DNA of 23,607 nucleotides from Allopontixanthobacter sp041741895 (GTDB taxonomy: Bacteria; Pseudomonadota; Alphaproteobacteria; Sphingomonadales; Sphingomonadaceae). This document shows positions 1 through 7,991 of the stretch, one piece after another. Location of the stretch: contig JBGSJO010000028.1 of assembly GCA_041741895.1 (NCBI GenBank), positions 1 to 23,607 on the forward strand. Reading direction: 5' to 3'. Positions within the stretch are counted from its first letter, which is position 1. The number at the start of each line of letters is the position of its first letter. The notes below the pieces were generated by a model. That model saw only the letters and a program-made list of their open reading frames with translations, did no database searches and was not told the DNA's origin. A program made the translations under genes and the position numbers.

Positions 1-89
1 GTAATCTGCTGCGCCATGACCGGCGCAGGAAGAACAGCGGCTGCGGAGATGCTGACGACGCTGGCCGCCAATAGATATTTGAGTTTCAT
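1..89 (-). CDS. Exported protein, N-terminal signal peptide only (partial)
   Basis: Reading leftward from an ATG at 89, the first 29 codons give a typical Sec signal peptide: a K-L-K n-region, a hydrophobic Ala/Val/Leu core, and a P-A-P-V-M-A signal peptidase I site followed by Q-Q-I. An AGGGA ribosome-binding site lies 8 bases upstream of the ATG. The gene runs off the left edge, so the mature protein is not visible. Signal peptides ending in A-Q-Q-I-T are common on TonB-dependent receptors with a carboxypeptidase-regulatory-like plug domain in sphingomonads. That identity is a guess from memory of the family; what the sequence shows is only that the product is exported. Confidence 0.7.
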   Translation of the reverse strand, partial: MKLKYLLAASVVSISAAAVLPAPVMAQQI

Positions 90-271
90 GTAGGGTTCCC
101 TTGCGTGACGATCGCGTTAGATAATTGAGGGGATAGACGAATAGTCCCGCCCCGATAAGACCGGCGAACGACGCTAAAGAGTAAGTTTTGTTACCGGACC
201 GTGACAATGTTGAGGAACCAATAACGGATCACGATTTGGCCCGGAAAAATCCCTCGTTTCTGCGGATTTCA

Positions 272-297
272 CGGCTGTTGCTGCAATGCAACAACCG
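272..297. other. Hairpin in the gap between the exported-protein gene and the oxygenase gene
   Basis: CGGCTGTTGC at 272-281 pairs with GCAACAACCG at 288-297 (9 of 10 bases, 6-base loop). It lies 46 bases beyond the stop of the minus-strand oxygenase gene and could end its transcript, but no clean T-tract follows on the minus strand. The rest of 90-343 shows no gene; it must carry the promoter of the leftward exported-protein gene, which I could not place. Confidence 0.3.
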
Positions 298-343
298 CAA
301 ATAATAATATTTTGGAGCATCGCGGCCTGTGGAAATCTGCCCT

Positions 344-1288
344 TCAGGCCAGATTGATCTCGCGCAGGCGCTGCAACAGGAACTCGTGACTCGAAATCGG
401 CCGGGGAATATCGTCGGCCGATTCGCTGCTGATGCAGCCGGGCAAAGTCTCGATCACATAGTCCGGCCGGAAATGCAGGAAGAACGGCATGGAATAGCGT
501 GCCCGGCGCGCCGCCGCGCCCATCGGGTTGACTACGCGGTGGGTGGTCGAACGCAGCTTTCCATTGGTCAGCCGGTCCAGCATATCCCCGATATTGACCA
601 CCAGCGCACCTTCGGGCGGGTCGACGGCGAGCCATTCGCCCTGCTTGGTCAGCAGTTCCAGACCCGCTTCCTCCGCCCCCAACAGCAGAGTAATGGTGTT
701 GATATCGCCATGCGCAGCGGCGCGGATCGCGCCTTCCGCATCCTTGCTGTCCAGCGGCGGATAATGCAGCAGGCGCATCACCGAATTGCCATCCTCCACC
801 GTGGCAGCAAAGAAATCCTCCGCCAGCCCCAGATGTAGCGCAATGGCGCGCAGGATGGTATCGCCCGCCTTGTCAAAGGCGGCGTAGAGTTCTTCGAACG
901 TCTCGCGGAAACCGGCAACCTCTGACGGCCAGATATTCGGCGCCATATATTCCGCCAGCGGGTGGCCCGCAGGCAAATCGCGCCCAACGTGCCAGAATTC
1001 CTTCAGATCATGGACCTGCGCATCCTTGGCCTTTTCCGTACCGAACGGCGTATAGCCGCGCGCACCGCCGCCGCCCTCAATCTTGTAGGCGCGCTTCACA
1101 TCGTCCGGCAGCGCGAAGAATTGTTTCGAAAGTTCTTCGGCGCGCGCGATCAGATCCGCAGGAATCCCGTGATCGCGCACCACCCCGAAACCGAACTCGG
1201 CAAAGCTGCGGCCAAGTTCGTCGGCAATATCCGCCAACGGGCGGGCGAGGGAAACGGAAGCGATGGAATCGGAGGTAATATCGGTCAT
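344..1288 (-). CDS. 2-oxoglutarate/Fe(II)-dependent oxygenase, isopenicillin N synthase-like
   Basis: A 314-residue protein with the usual length and layout of the IPNS-like non-haem iron oxygenases: an N-terminal DIOX_N region (about 12-125, including F-G-F-G-V-V-R-D-H-G-I) and a C-terminal double-stranded beta-helix (about 165-275). The iron triad is visible as H193-x-D195 (in A-A-H-G-D-I-N-T) and H250 (in S-T-T-H-R-V-V-N-P); the 2-oxoglutarate-binding R-x-S pair is R264/S266. Family knowledge says such enzymes hydroxylate or desaturate small molecules; the substrate cannot be read from sequence. The gene starts 12 bases after the stop of the nucleoside transporter on the same strand, so the two are very probably co-transcribed. 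This suggests, as inference, a nucleoside- or base-derived substrate (fungal thymine 7-hydroxylase is in the same superfamily). Confidence 0.88.
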   Translation of the reverse strand: MTDITSDSIASVSLARPLADIADELGRSFAEFGFGVVRDHGIPADLIARAEELSKQFFALPDDVKRAYKIEGGGGARGYTPFGTEKAKDAQVHDLKEFWHVGRDLPAGHPLAEYMAPNIWPSEVAGFRETFEELYAAFDKAGDTILRAIALHLGLAEDFFAATVEDGNSVMRLLHYPPLDSKDAEGAIRAAAHGDINTITLLLGAEEAGLELLTKQGEWLAVDPPEGALVVNIGDMLDRLTNGKLRSTTHRVVNPMGAAARRARYSMPFFLHFRPDYVIETLPGCISSESADDIPRPISSHEFLLQRLREINLA

Positions 1289-1300
1289 CGAATGTCTCGG

Positions 1301-2611
1301 TTAGAGAATGAACAGGCCGGCCAGCGCCGCGCTCATCAGATTGGCCAGCGAACCCGCCGCCAGTGCCCTGAGGCCAAGCTTGGCGATCACGGGCCGCTGG
1401 TTGGGAGCGAGTCCGCCGGTCACCGCCATCTGGATAGCAATAGAGCTGAAATTGGCAAATCCGCATAATGCAAAGGTCACGATCGCGCGGCTGCGGTCAC
1501 TGAGGACTTCGGGGCCAAGCTGGCCCAGCTCGATAAAGGCGACAAATTCGTTGAGCACGATCTTGGTGCCGAACAGCCCGCCCGCGGTGCCCGCTTCAGT
1601 CCACGGCACACCGATCAGGAACATGAACGGGGCGAACACCCAGCCCAGCACTTGCTGGAACGAAAGCTCGGGGTAGCCAACCAGGCCGCCCGCCGAACCA
1701 AGGAGGCCATTGGCCAGCGCAACCAGCGCAACAAAGGCCAGCACCATCGCGCCGACCGCCACCGCCAGCTTGACGCCGGTCTGCGCGCCCTGAGCTGCGG
1801 CCTCGATGATATTGGCCGGTTTGGTGCCTTCCTCGAAAGTCTCGGCCACTTCGACTTCATGTGCCCGCCCGCTTTCCGTTAGCGCAGCAGGGCCTTCGGA
1901 ACTGATCCGCGCTTTCGGCAGGGCAATCTCGCCTTCGGCCAGCGGCGGTTCTTCGTCTTCATCGGGCATGATGATCTTGGCCATCAGGATGCCGCCCGGC
2001 GCGGACATGAATGCTGCCGCCAGCAGAAAGGGGAGGTATTCGGAGCCGAGCAGGCCGGCATAGGCCGCCAGGATAGTGCCTGCGACGCCTGCCATGCCGA
2101 CCGTCATCAGCGTGAACAGCCGCGCCGGGGTCAGCGCGGCGAGATAGGGGCGCACCACCAGCGGGCTTTCCGACTGGCCGACGAAGATGTTTGCCGCCGC
2201 GCCCAATGCCTCGACTTTGCTGATCCCGGTGACCCAGCCGATCGCCCCACCGACCCAGCGGACCACGCGCTGCATGATGCCGAGATGGTAGAGGATCGAC
2301 ACCAGTGATGCGAAGAACACGATCACTGGCAGCGCGCCCAGCGCAAAGGTGTTGGCCAGCGGATTGTCCGCTCCGAACAGGAACGCCGTGCCTTCGTTTG
2401 CGTAGGACAGCAGCGCCGAAACCCCGTCTGCCATGGTCCGGATCACGCGGCGGCCGGTGTCCGTGCCCAATACCAGGAACGCCATCAGCAATTGCAAGGC
2501 AAAGGCGGCGCTGACGATCCGCAATTTGATCCGCTTCTTGCCGACCGACAGCAGAAAGGCGAGGAACAGGATTGCAACGACACCGATCAGACTGTTCAGG
2601 AAAAGGGGCAT
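1301..2611 (-). CDS. nupC: Concentrative nucleoside transporter, NupC/CNT family
   Basis: A 436-residue inner-membrane protein with many hydrophobic segments and the CNT signature motifs. G-Q-S-E-S-P-L at 145-151 matches the nucleobase-binding G-Q-[ST]-E loop. G-T-K-I-V-L-N-E-F-V-A-F at 348-359 is the family hallmark, and C-G-F-A-N-F-S-S near the C-terminus supplies the Asn/Ser ribose contacts. CNT proteins couple nucleoside uptake to a Na+ or H+ gradient. Compared with roughly 400-residue bacterial NupC proteins it carries a hydrophilic, very acidic insert at about 216-264 between membrane segments. It is the first gene of a two-gene minus-strand unit with the oxygenase and is divergent from the YhhQ-type gene; the 119-base gap holds both promoters. 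The ATG at 2611 has no strong Shine-Dalgarno. Confidence 0.92.
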   Translation of the reverse strand: MPLFLNSLIGVVAILFLAFLLSVGKKRIKLRIVSAAFALQLLMAFLVLGTDTGRRVIRTMADGVSALLSYANEGTAFLFGADNPLANTFALGALPVIVFFASLVSILYHLGIMQRVVRWVGGAIGWVTGISKVEALGAAANIFVGQSESPLVVRPYLAALTPARLFTLMTVGMAGVAGTILAAYAGLLGSEYLPFLLAAAFMSAPGGILMAKIIMPDEDEEPPLAEGEIALPKARISSEGPAALTESGRAHEVEVAETFEEGTKPANIIEAAAQGAQTGVKLAVAVGAMVLAFVALVALANGLLGSAGGLVGYPELSFQQVLGWVFAPFMFLIGVPWTEAGTAGGLFGTKIVLNEFVAFIELGQLGPEVLSDRSRAIVTFALCGFANFSSIAIQMAVTGGLAPNQRPVIAKLGLRALAAGSLANLMSAALAGLFIL

Positions 2612-2730
2612 GGGCGCTTTCGGGATGCGATCTGGAAACGCTGCTATTCGCCTTTTGCGGCGCGAAGGTCAAATGGACTTATCAGCAGCGATCCACAACG
2701 CGGTGCTTCCCTTTTAAGACATGTGACAAT

Positions 2731-3420
2731 ATGCCCGGCGCGATGAACGAAACATCCACTGCGTCCGCTGCTGCCCAAGCTCCCGCCATCCCCCGCTCGC
2801 TGTTTGTATTCGCGCTGATTTACGGCGGAATGACGGTGATCGCCGGGGTGCTCGGGTTCAAGCAGGTTGCCTTGGGCCCGCTGGCTGTCGAAGCGGGGAT
2901 TTTTGCCTTCCTGATGCTGGTGGTCCTGTCGAGCACAGTGGCGCAATTGCACGGGCAGGCGATTGCCAACCGGATGGTGTTCTGGGGATTCCTGCCGCTG
3001 GCCGGTTCTGCATTGCTGGTGTTGCTGGTGCTGATGTTGCCGCCGTCGGCCAATATGCCGCCAGAAAATATCGCCGCGTTCAAGCAAGTCCTTTCGCAAA
3101 CCCCGCGGATCATGGCCGCCGGACCGGTGGCCTACGGTGTTTCCTTGCTGCTGAATGTGTGGATTTTCGAACGGCTGCGCGGAAGCGGCGATGGGAACGG
3201 CAATCTCGGTATCATGGTGCGCGGCGCGATCGCCTCTGCGCTTAGCCAGGCGATTGATACGCTGATTTTCGTGACACTCGCATTTTACGGTGAATTTCCG
3301 ATCGGCTCGCTCCTCGCCGGGCAAATGCTCGCCAAGGTTGTGCTGAGTATTGTGCTGGTACCATTTCTGATCACCCTGTTTGTCGCCTGGGCCAGGCGGC
3401 TAGATCAAAGGCCGCTTTAA
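2731..3420 (+). CDS. Queuosine precursor transporter, YhhQ/VUT family (DUF165)
   Basis: A 229-residue membrane protein with about six hydrophobic segments (starting near 22, 48, 80, 125, 165 and 195). The late motif R-G-A-I-A-S-A-L-S-Q-A-I-D-T-L-I-F is the conserved signature of the VUT/COG1738 family, whose E. coli member YhhQ imports preQ0/preQ1 for queuosine tRNA modification. Length matches the family (about 220-230). Two in-frame ATGs compete, 2731 and 2743; neither has a convincing Shine-Dalgarno. The reading frame is open further upstream to 2572, but that part overlaps the start of the divergent transporter gene and is not expected to be translated. No preQ1 riboswitch is evident in front of it. 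Alone on its strand; the next gene is convergent. Confidence 0.82.
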   Translation: MPGAMNETSTASAAAQAPAIPRSLFVFALIYGGMTVIAGVLGFKQVALGPLAVEAGIFAFLMLVVLSSTVAQLHGQAIANRMVFWGFLPLAGSALLVLLVLMLPPSANMPPENIAAFKQVLSQTPRIMAAGPVAYGVSLLLNVWIFERLRGSGDGNGNLGIMVRGAIASALSQAIDTLIFVTLAFYGEFPIGSLLAGQMLAKVVLSIVLVPFLITLFVAWARRLDQRPL

Positions 3421-3429
3421 CTTTTCCTC

Positions 3430-3450
3430 TTCCGTTCGTGCCGAACGAAG
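3430..3450 (+). terminator. Possible weak terminator after the YhhQ-type gene
   Basis: CGTTCG at 3433-3438 and CGAACG at 3442-3447 form a perfect 6-bp stem with a 3-base loop, extendable through one mismatch, ten bases after the stop codon. No T-tract follows, so intrinsic termination is uncertain. It lies between convergent genes and could serve either strand. The rest of 3421-3555 shows nothing clear. Confidence 0.25.
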
Positions 3451-3555
3451 TGTGGTTTCAATCTGGAACCGCCACCCCCCGGTGCCAATGCCGGGCTACC
3501 AGACAGCAGCGCAAGAGTTGCCGTGTTTGGCGGCCTGACCCCGCTGGCGTGAAGG

Positions 3556-5319
3556 TCAAATCAACCCGCGGGCGTGCCAGTGGTCCGTCGGTTCTGGCGG
3601 CTGGCCATTGTCCTGCGACAATTTGGCGAAGGCGCGGGCCTGCGACAGGAATACCTCGCCGCTCAGTTCATCCAGAAAATGGCTGCGTTCCAGCCGGTCC
3701 ATCACCGGTCCTTTGACCTCTGACAGGTGCAACGCGATCCCGCCATCGGCGAGCCGGTGATTGATCGCCTCCAGGCTTTCCAGTGCAGAGGCGTCGATCG
3801 AATTGACTGCGGAGCACATCAGGATGACATGCTTCACCAATGGCCCCTCGGCCACCCGCTCCAGCACATATTCTTCCAGCCAGCGGGCGTTGAGATAGGT
3901 TAACCCTTCGTCGATCCGGATCGACAGGACATGCGGTATGGTGATCACATTATGCCGTTCGACATTGCGGAAATGCTCGGTTTCAGGAACCCGGCCCACC
4001 ACGGCGGCATGGGGCCGCGATGCGCTCCACAGATATAGCAGCAATCCAGCCGCCACGCCCGCGATCACGCCGCTTTCCACACCGGCTAGCAGGGTCACCG
4101 AAATTGTCGCCGCATGGGCAGTGAAATCGGCCTTGGAATATCGCCACAGTTTGATGGGCGTTTTCAGATCGACCAGACTCAGCACCGCAACAATGATCGT
4201 CGCCGCCAATGTGGCAACCGGGAGGTTGACCAATAGCGGCGTCAGGAACAGCGATGCCAGCGCGATACCCACTGCCGTATAGGCCCCGGCAGCAGGGGTC
4301 TGCGCCCCGGCATCGAAATTCACGACCGAACGCGCAAAGCCCCCGGTTACGGGATAACCGCCCGAAAATGCGGCGGCGATGTTGGAAGCGCCCAGCCCGA
4401 TCAGTTCCTGATCCGGCGCGATCCGCTGGCGGCGCTTGGCCGCAAGGGTCTGCGCCACTGACACCGATTCGACGAAACCGATGATCGAGATCAGCAAGGC
4501 AGGAACAAACAATTGCCCCCACAATCCCAGATCGAAGGAAGGGACCGCGAAAGGCGGCAGCCCTTGGGGAATTGCGCCGACAATGGACACACCCTTTGTT
4601 GCCAACCCAAGCGATACAACCGCGATGATCGTCACTATAACAGCCAGCACCGGGCCGGCCTTGGCAGTCATTTCAGCGGCTCTTGGCTTCAGCCCGATCC
4701 GGACCAGCACAGGTTTCAATCCCCGGCGGACCCAGAACAGGAACAACGTGGCCGACGCACCGATTGCCAGGGTCCAGAAATTGGTTTCGCCAATATTCCG
4801 CGCCAGCGATCCCAGCATGGCAGGCCATGTATCTCCTCCGCCCGAAATGCCCAGAATATGCTTCAGCTGGCTGGTCGCGATCAAAATTCCGCTGGCCGTG
4901 ATGAAGCCCGAAATCACCGGATGCGACAGCAAATTGGCGAGAAAACCTAGCCGCAGGATGCCCATCACCGCCAGCATTACGCCCGACAACACTGCCAGGG
5001 TGATTGCCGCCTCGAGATATTCCGGCGTCCCCTGTGCTGCGACAGCGCCTGCGGCAGAGGCCGTCATCAGCGAGACAACTGCAACCGGCCCCACGGCCAA
5101 TGTCCGGCTGGTGCCGAACAGCGCATAGGCAATCAGCGGCAGGATCGAGGCATAGAGGCCGACCACCGGCGGCAATCCGGCCAGCATCGCATAGGCCAGG
5201 CTTTGCGGGATTAGCATGATCGTGACGATCACCGCCGCCAGCATGTCGCTGCTCAGCGTAAGGCGGTCATAGCTGCGGCCCCATTCAAGGATCGGCAGAT
5301 AGCGGGCGAACCGGTTCAT
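3556..5319 (-). CDS. SulP-family anion (sulfate) transporter with STAS domain
   Basis: A 587-residue protein of standard SulP length. The N-terminal transporter core (about 10-410) begins with the family signature I-P-Q-S-L-A-Y-A-M-L-A-G-L-P-P-V-V-G-L-Y (38-57) and has 10-14 hydrophobic segments. A C-terminal cytoplasmic STAS domain (about 440-560) shows the conserved V-N-S-I-D-A-S-A-L-E-S-L-E loop. SulP proteins move sulfate, bicarbonate or other anions. This gene is the last of the six-gene sulfur operon, 9 bases after the DUF442 gene, so sulfate or sulfite made by persulfide oxidation is the most natural substrate. The direction of transport is not visible in the sequence. Confidence 0.9.
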   Translation of the reverse strand: MNRFARYLPILEWGRSYDRLTLSSDMLAAVIVTIMLIPQSLAYAMLAGLPPVVGLYASILPLIAYALFGTSRTLAVGPVAVVSLMTASAAGAVAAQGTPEYLEAAITLAVLSGVMLAVMGILRLGFLANLLSHPVISGFITASGILIATSQLKHILGISGGGDTWPAMLGSLARNIGETNFWTLAIGASATLFLFWVRRGLKPVLVRIGLKPRAAEMTAKAGPVLAVIVTIIAVVSLGLATKGVSIVGAIPQGLPPFAVPSFDLGLWGQLFVPALLISIIGFVESVSVAQTLAAKRRQRIAPDQELIGLGASNIAAAFSGGYPVTGGFARSVVNFDAGAQTPAAGAYTAVGIALASLFLTPLLVNLPVATLAATIIVAVLSLVDLKTPIKLWRYSKADFTAHAATISVTLLAGVESGVIAGVAAGLLLYLWSASRPHAAVVGRVPETEHFRNVERHNVITIPHVLSIRIDEGLTYLNARWLEEYVLERVAEGPLVKHVILMCSAVNSIDASALESLEAINHRLADGGIALHLSEVKGPVMDRLERSHFLDELSGEVFLSQARAFAKLSQDNGQPPEPTDHWHARGLI

Positions 5320-5328
5320 TTGCCGCGA

Positions 5329-5676
5329 TCAATCCGGGATCAGGCCAAGTTCGCTCGCGCGGTTCCATAATTGCTGCGATCGGTTGCCGGTGCGACAAAA
5401 GCCAAGCACCGGGCCATCCGATGCGCACATGATATCGCCAAAGGCGCGGGCCTCCAGATCGGTCATCTGGCCAGGAACGATGGGAAGATAGGCGTAGCCA
5501 AGGCCTAGCCGCTTGGCCTCTGCCGCAATCTGCGCAGAATTTGGCTGGTCTGCTTCCTCCCCATCGGGGCGGTTGTTCACGATGGTGGCGTATCCGTGCC
5601 CGGCGATTTCGGCCAGGTCAGCCGGTTGCAGCTGACCGGTTGCGGAAAAGGAAGCTGAGCATTGCGTAATATCCAT
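5329..5676 (-). CDS. DUF442 rhodanese/phosphatase-like protein (TIGR01244 family)
   Basis: With the ATG at 5676 the protein is 115 residues. AGGAG six bases upstream makes this start clearly better than an in-frame TTG at 5715. I-V-N-N-R-P-D-G-E (32-40) and the active-site loop F-C-R-T-G-N-R-S (93-100; nucleophile C94, R99, a C-x4-R loop as in rhodaneses) identify the DUF442/TIGR01244 family. In other bacteria this domain is fused to, or encoded next to, the Blh/ETHE1 persulfide dioxygenase, where it is thought to transfer sulfane sulfur. Its place here between the YeeE/YedE pair and SulP fits that role. A phosphatase activity is the alternative suggested by the fold and cannot be excluded. 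Confidence 0.85.
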   Translation of the reverse strand: MDITQCSASFSATGQLQPADLAEIAGHGYATIVNNRPDGEEADQPNSAQIAAEAKRLGLGYAYLPIVPGQMTDLEARAFGDIMCASDGPVLGFCRTGNRSQQLWNRASELGLIPD

Positions 5677-5732
5677 TGATGGCTCCTGGCCGTTGGAGTG
5701 CTGAATTTGATGCAATCAAGGTCGGGTGCACG

Positions 5733-6179
5733 CTAGCGTCTTAGCGCGTTTGATCTGCCGCGAAAAATCGAAAGATCGGTTACGCTGTGCAGCCACATGC
5801 CCACCATCATGGCGGCAGCAAATGCCCATGTTTGCCATGTGCCGAGCACCAGCCCGGCCAGCGCCGGCCCGGGGCAATATCCGACAAGGCCCCAGCCGAT
5901 CCCGAAGATCGCTCCGCCGGCCAGCAATTGCCGGTCGACCACTCGGTTTTCCGGAATATGAAAGGCGGTGTGCAGCAAGGGCTTGCGCATCCGGCGGGTG
6001 ATCACATAGGCGATGGCAGACGGGATCAGAGCTCCGCCCATGACGAATGCCAGCGTCGGATCCCATGCCCCGAACAGGTCGAGGAATGCGAGAACGCGGG
6101 CCGGATTGACCATGTCGGACAGGGCCAGACCGGCTCCGAAAATAATCCCGGTCAGCAATGCTGCTATCAGATTTCTCAT
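5733..6179 (-). CDS. YeeE/YedE-family transporter half, PmpB-like (DUF6691)
   Basis: About 148 residues with four predicted membrane segments. I-I-F-G-A-G-L-A-L-S-D-M-V-N-P-A-R-V near the N-terminus and G-L-V-G-Y-C-P-G-P-A-L later, with the conserved Cys in G-Y-C-P-G-P, are typical of the second half-size YeeE/YedE protein. The start may be GTG 6182 or ATG 6179; the ATG is preferred. It begins five bases after the stop of the other half, so translation is probably coupled. The family imports thiosulfate or related sulfur species, with cysteines relaying the sulfur. The two halves together match one full-length YeeE. The protein ends in a basic tail (S-N-A-L-R-R). Confidence 0.87.
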   Translation of the reverse strand: MRNLIAALLTGIIFGAGLALSDMVNPARVLAFLDLFGAWDPTLAFVMGGALIPSAIAYVITRRMRKPLLHTAFHIPENRVVDRQLLAGGAIFGIGWGLVGYCPGPALAGLVLGTWQTWAFAAAMMVGMWLHSVTDLSIFRGRSNALRR

Positions 6180-6183
6180 CACC

Positions 6184-6612
6184 TCAACCCCCGATCACAT
6201 GGCGCATCACGCCGACCAGCAGGAACCCTGCACCCATGAAAGTGGCGGTAGCGGCCACTGACCGCGGCGAAAGCCTGGCCATGCCGCATACGCCGTGTCC
6301 GCTGGTGCAGCCGTTACCCAATCTGGTTCCGAACCCAACCAGCAGCCCGCCGACAATGATCAGCGGCATAGAGGATGTCACGATTACCTCTGGCGTGCGC
6401 ACGAAAGCGGAAACGAGGATAGCGCCGATCGGCAGGCCCAGCACGAAGGCCAGGGCGTGCGATTGTTTCGGGCCGCTGTCGGCGATCCCGGTGGCGCGGG
6501 CCAGCATCCCGCTGACCCCGGCGACCCGGCCGGAAAGCAGCAGCAGCAGCGCTGCAGCCGTGCCGATCAGCGCGCCCCCGGCCAGAGCGACAAGCGGATT
6601 TAGTGATTCCAT
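6184..6612 (-). CDS. YeeE/YedE-family transporter half, PmpA-like
   Basis: About 142 residues with four hydrophobic segments. The hallmark G-F-G-T-R-L-G-N-G-C-T-S-G-H-G-V-C-G-M followed by A-R-L-S-P-R-S is diagnostic of YeeE/YedE, with two cysteines in the permeation region. Adjacent ATGs at 6615 and 6612 are possible starts; GAAAGAG upstream is best spaced for 6612. The more upstream in-frame TTG at 6627 overlaps the ribosome-binding site and is unlikely. The gene follows the persulfide dioxygenase by 39 bases and precedes the partner half. It probably forms a heteromeric transporter for thiosulfate or a persulfide-related species (inference from the family and the operon). Confidence 0.88.
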   Translation of the reverse strand: MESLNPLVALAGGALIGTAAALLLLLSGRVAGVSGMLARATGIADSGPKQSHALAFVLGLPIGAILVSAFVRTPEVIVTSSMPLIIVGGLLVGFGTRLGNGCTSGHGVCGMARLSPRSVAATATFMGAGFLLVGVMRHVIGG

Positions 6613-6651
6613 CATCTGCTCTTTCAAAAAGCGGTCACAGGCAAATATCTG

Positions 6652-7581
6652 TCACAGGGCGTTGAGCGGAAGTTTGAGATAGCGGGTGCCGTTTTCTTCG
6701 GGTTCCGGGAAATGGCCGCCGCGCATATTCACCTGGATCGATGGCAGGATCAGCCGCGGCATCCCCAGTGTTTCATCACGCAATTCGCGCATGGTGACGA
6801 ACTCCTCCTCCGTCACGCCTTCGCGGGCATGGACGTTGCCGGTCCGCTCTGCACCGATAGTGGTTTCCCAGACAAAATCATCACGGCCAGGGGCCTTGTA
6901 ATCATGGCACAGGAACACGCGCGTTTCATCCGGCAATGCCATCAGCCGCCTGATCGAACGGAACAGAACGCCCGCATTGCCGCCGGGAAAATCGGCCCGG
7001 GCGGTGCCGTAATCGGGCATGAACATGGTATCGCCAACAAAGGCTGCATCGCCGATGATATAGGCCATATCGGCGGGTGTGTGGCCTGGTACATGAAGCA
7101 CGGTGAAGGGAATTTCGCCCAGCTCCATACGGTCACCATCATCCAGCAGTTGATCGAATTGCGAACCGTCCCGGACAAAATCGGTGCCTTCGTTGAACAC
7201 TTTGCCGAAGACATTCTGGACGGTCAGGATTTCACGCCCGATTGCCAGCTTTCCCCCCAGCTTTTCCTGCAGATAGGGGGCGGCAGACAGATGGTCCGCA
7301 TGGGCATGGGTTTCCAGCAACCAGTCAACACTCAGCCCTTGTTCGCGCACGTAATCGACAATCTGGTCAGCGGACCGGGTCGAAGTACGGCCCGATGGCT
7401 GATCGAAGTCGAGCACGCAATCCACGATTGCGGCGCGTTTCAGGACCGGGTCCTGCACAACATAGCTGGCCGTGAACGTATCTTCGTCGAAAAACGCCTG
7501 CACAATCGGGGTATGAACACCCCCGCGCAGAGCTCCCTTGACCTGTTCCTGGGCCAGTTTCAGATGGGGGTCGGAATGCAT
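6652..7581 (-). CDS. blh: Blh-type persulfide (sulfur) dioxygenase, metallo-beta-lactamase fold
   Basis: A 309-residue protein. The metal motif T-H-A-H-A-D-H (H92, H94, D96, H97) is followed by H167 (P-G-H-T-P), D184 (V-G-D-T-M-F) and H226 (L-C-H-D-Y), the ligand set of ETHE1/Blh enzymes that use one Fe(II). The stretch V-L-D-F-D-Q-P-S-G-R-T-S-T-R-S-A-D (56-72) is typical of Blh proteins in bigR operons. These enzymes oxidise glutathione persulfide to sulfite and glutathione in the cytoplasm. AGGAG sits six bases before the ATG. Its 65-base upstream gap contains a motif shared with the regulator promoter (7606-7621), so it may have its own regulated start besides read-through from the regulator gene. 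Confidence 0.92.
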   Translation of the reverse strand: MHSDPHLKLAQEQVKGALRGGVHTPIVQAFFDEDTFTASYVVQDPVLKRAAIVDCVLDFDQPSGRTSTRSADQIVDYVREQGLSVDWLLETHAHADHLSAAPYLQEKLGGKLAIGREILTVQNVFGKVFNEGTDFVRDGSQFDQLLDDGDRMELGEIPFTVLHVPGHTPADMAYIIGDAAFVGDTMFMPDYGTARADFPGGNAGVLFRSIRRLMALPDETRVFLCHDYKAPGRDDFVWETTIGAERTGNVHAREGVTEEEFVTMRELRDETLGMPRLILPSIQVNMRGGHFPEPEENGTRYLKLPLNAL

Positions 7582-7605
7582 GGCAGGCTCCTATGGGTTA
7601 AAATC

Positions 7606-7621
7606 AAATTAGAACAATTGC
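7606..7621. promoter_or_regulatory. Candidate second operator for the sulfur repressor
   Basis: AAATTAGAACAATTGC here repeats AAATTAGCAATTGC at 8010-8023 in the regulator promoter, with two extra A residues in the middle. It lies between the repressor gene and the dioxygenase gene, upstream of the latter's ribosome-binding site. Assignment as an operator is inference from this repetition. Confidence 0.4.
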
Positions 7622-7646
7622 GGTCACTCGCATTACGGGCAGGTCC

Positions 7647-7985
7647 CTATTGCGGTTCCTTCAGAATGTCGGGGCAGAAGATATCGTGCAGCAATTCCAG
7701 CACCCGCAGCGCGCGCGGATCGGAGATCCGGTAATGCAGCGATTGCGCCTCCCGCCGGTATGCGACCAGATCCTGCTCGCGCAACCTGGCAAGATGCTGC
7801 GACAGGGCTGACTGGCTAAGGCCTACCCGGTCCACCAACGCCCCGACGGGCAATTCTCCGGCAGCGGCAAGATGGCACATGATCAGCAGCCGCGGACCAT
7901 TGGACAATGCGCGCAGCAGCGCCGCCGCCTCTTCGGAATTCGCGGACATATCGGCCAGGTTGATGGTGCCATGAGACAGGTTCAT
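7647..7985 (-). CDS. bigR: ArsR-family persulfide-sensing repressor, BigR/SqrR-like
   Basis: A 112-residue winged-helix protein. The recognition helix region is V-G-L-S-Q-S-A-L-S-Q-H-L-A-R-L-R (about 54-69), followed by the wing (Y-R-R-E-A-Q-S-L-H-Y-R-I). Two cysteines, C37 (L-I-M-C-H-L) and C104 (D-I-F-C-P-D), are spaced like the redox pair of BigR and SqrR, which form a disulfide or polysulfide bridge and release DNA. It heads the sulfur operon, the classical position for this regulator. No Shine-Dalgarno precedes ATG 7985, but a TATAAT box ends seven bases before the ATG, as expected for a leaderless transcript. An internal ATG at 7949 also lacks a ribosome-binding site and would move the cysteines away from family numbering. 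Confidence 0.88.
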   Translation of the reverse strand: MNLSHGTINLADMSANSEEAAALLRALSNGPRLLIMCHLAAAGELPVGALVDRVGLSQSALSQHLARLREQDLVAYRREAQSLHYRISDPRALRVLELLHDIFCPDILKEPQ

Positions 7986-7991
7986 GAAAAC

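Noticed and set aside
2612..2730. Possible preQ1 riboswitch before the queuosine-precursor transporter gene
   Set aside because: No recognisable preQ1 aptamer hairpin with an A-rich tail and no sequestered ribosome-binding site could be seen.
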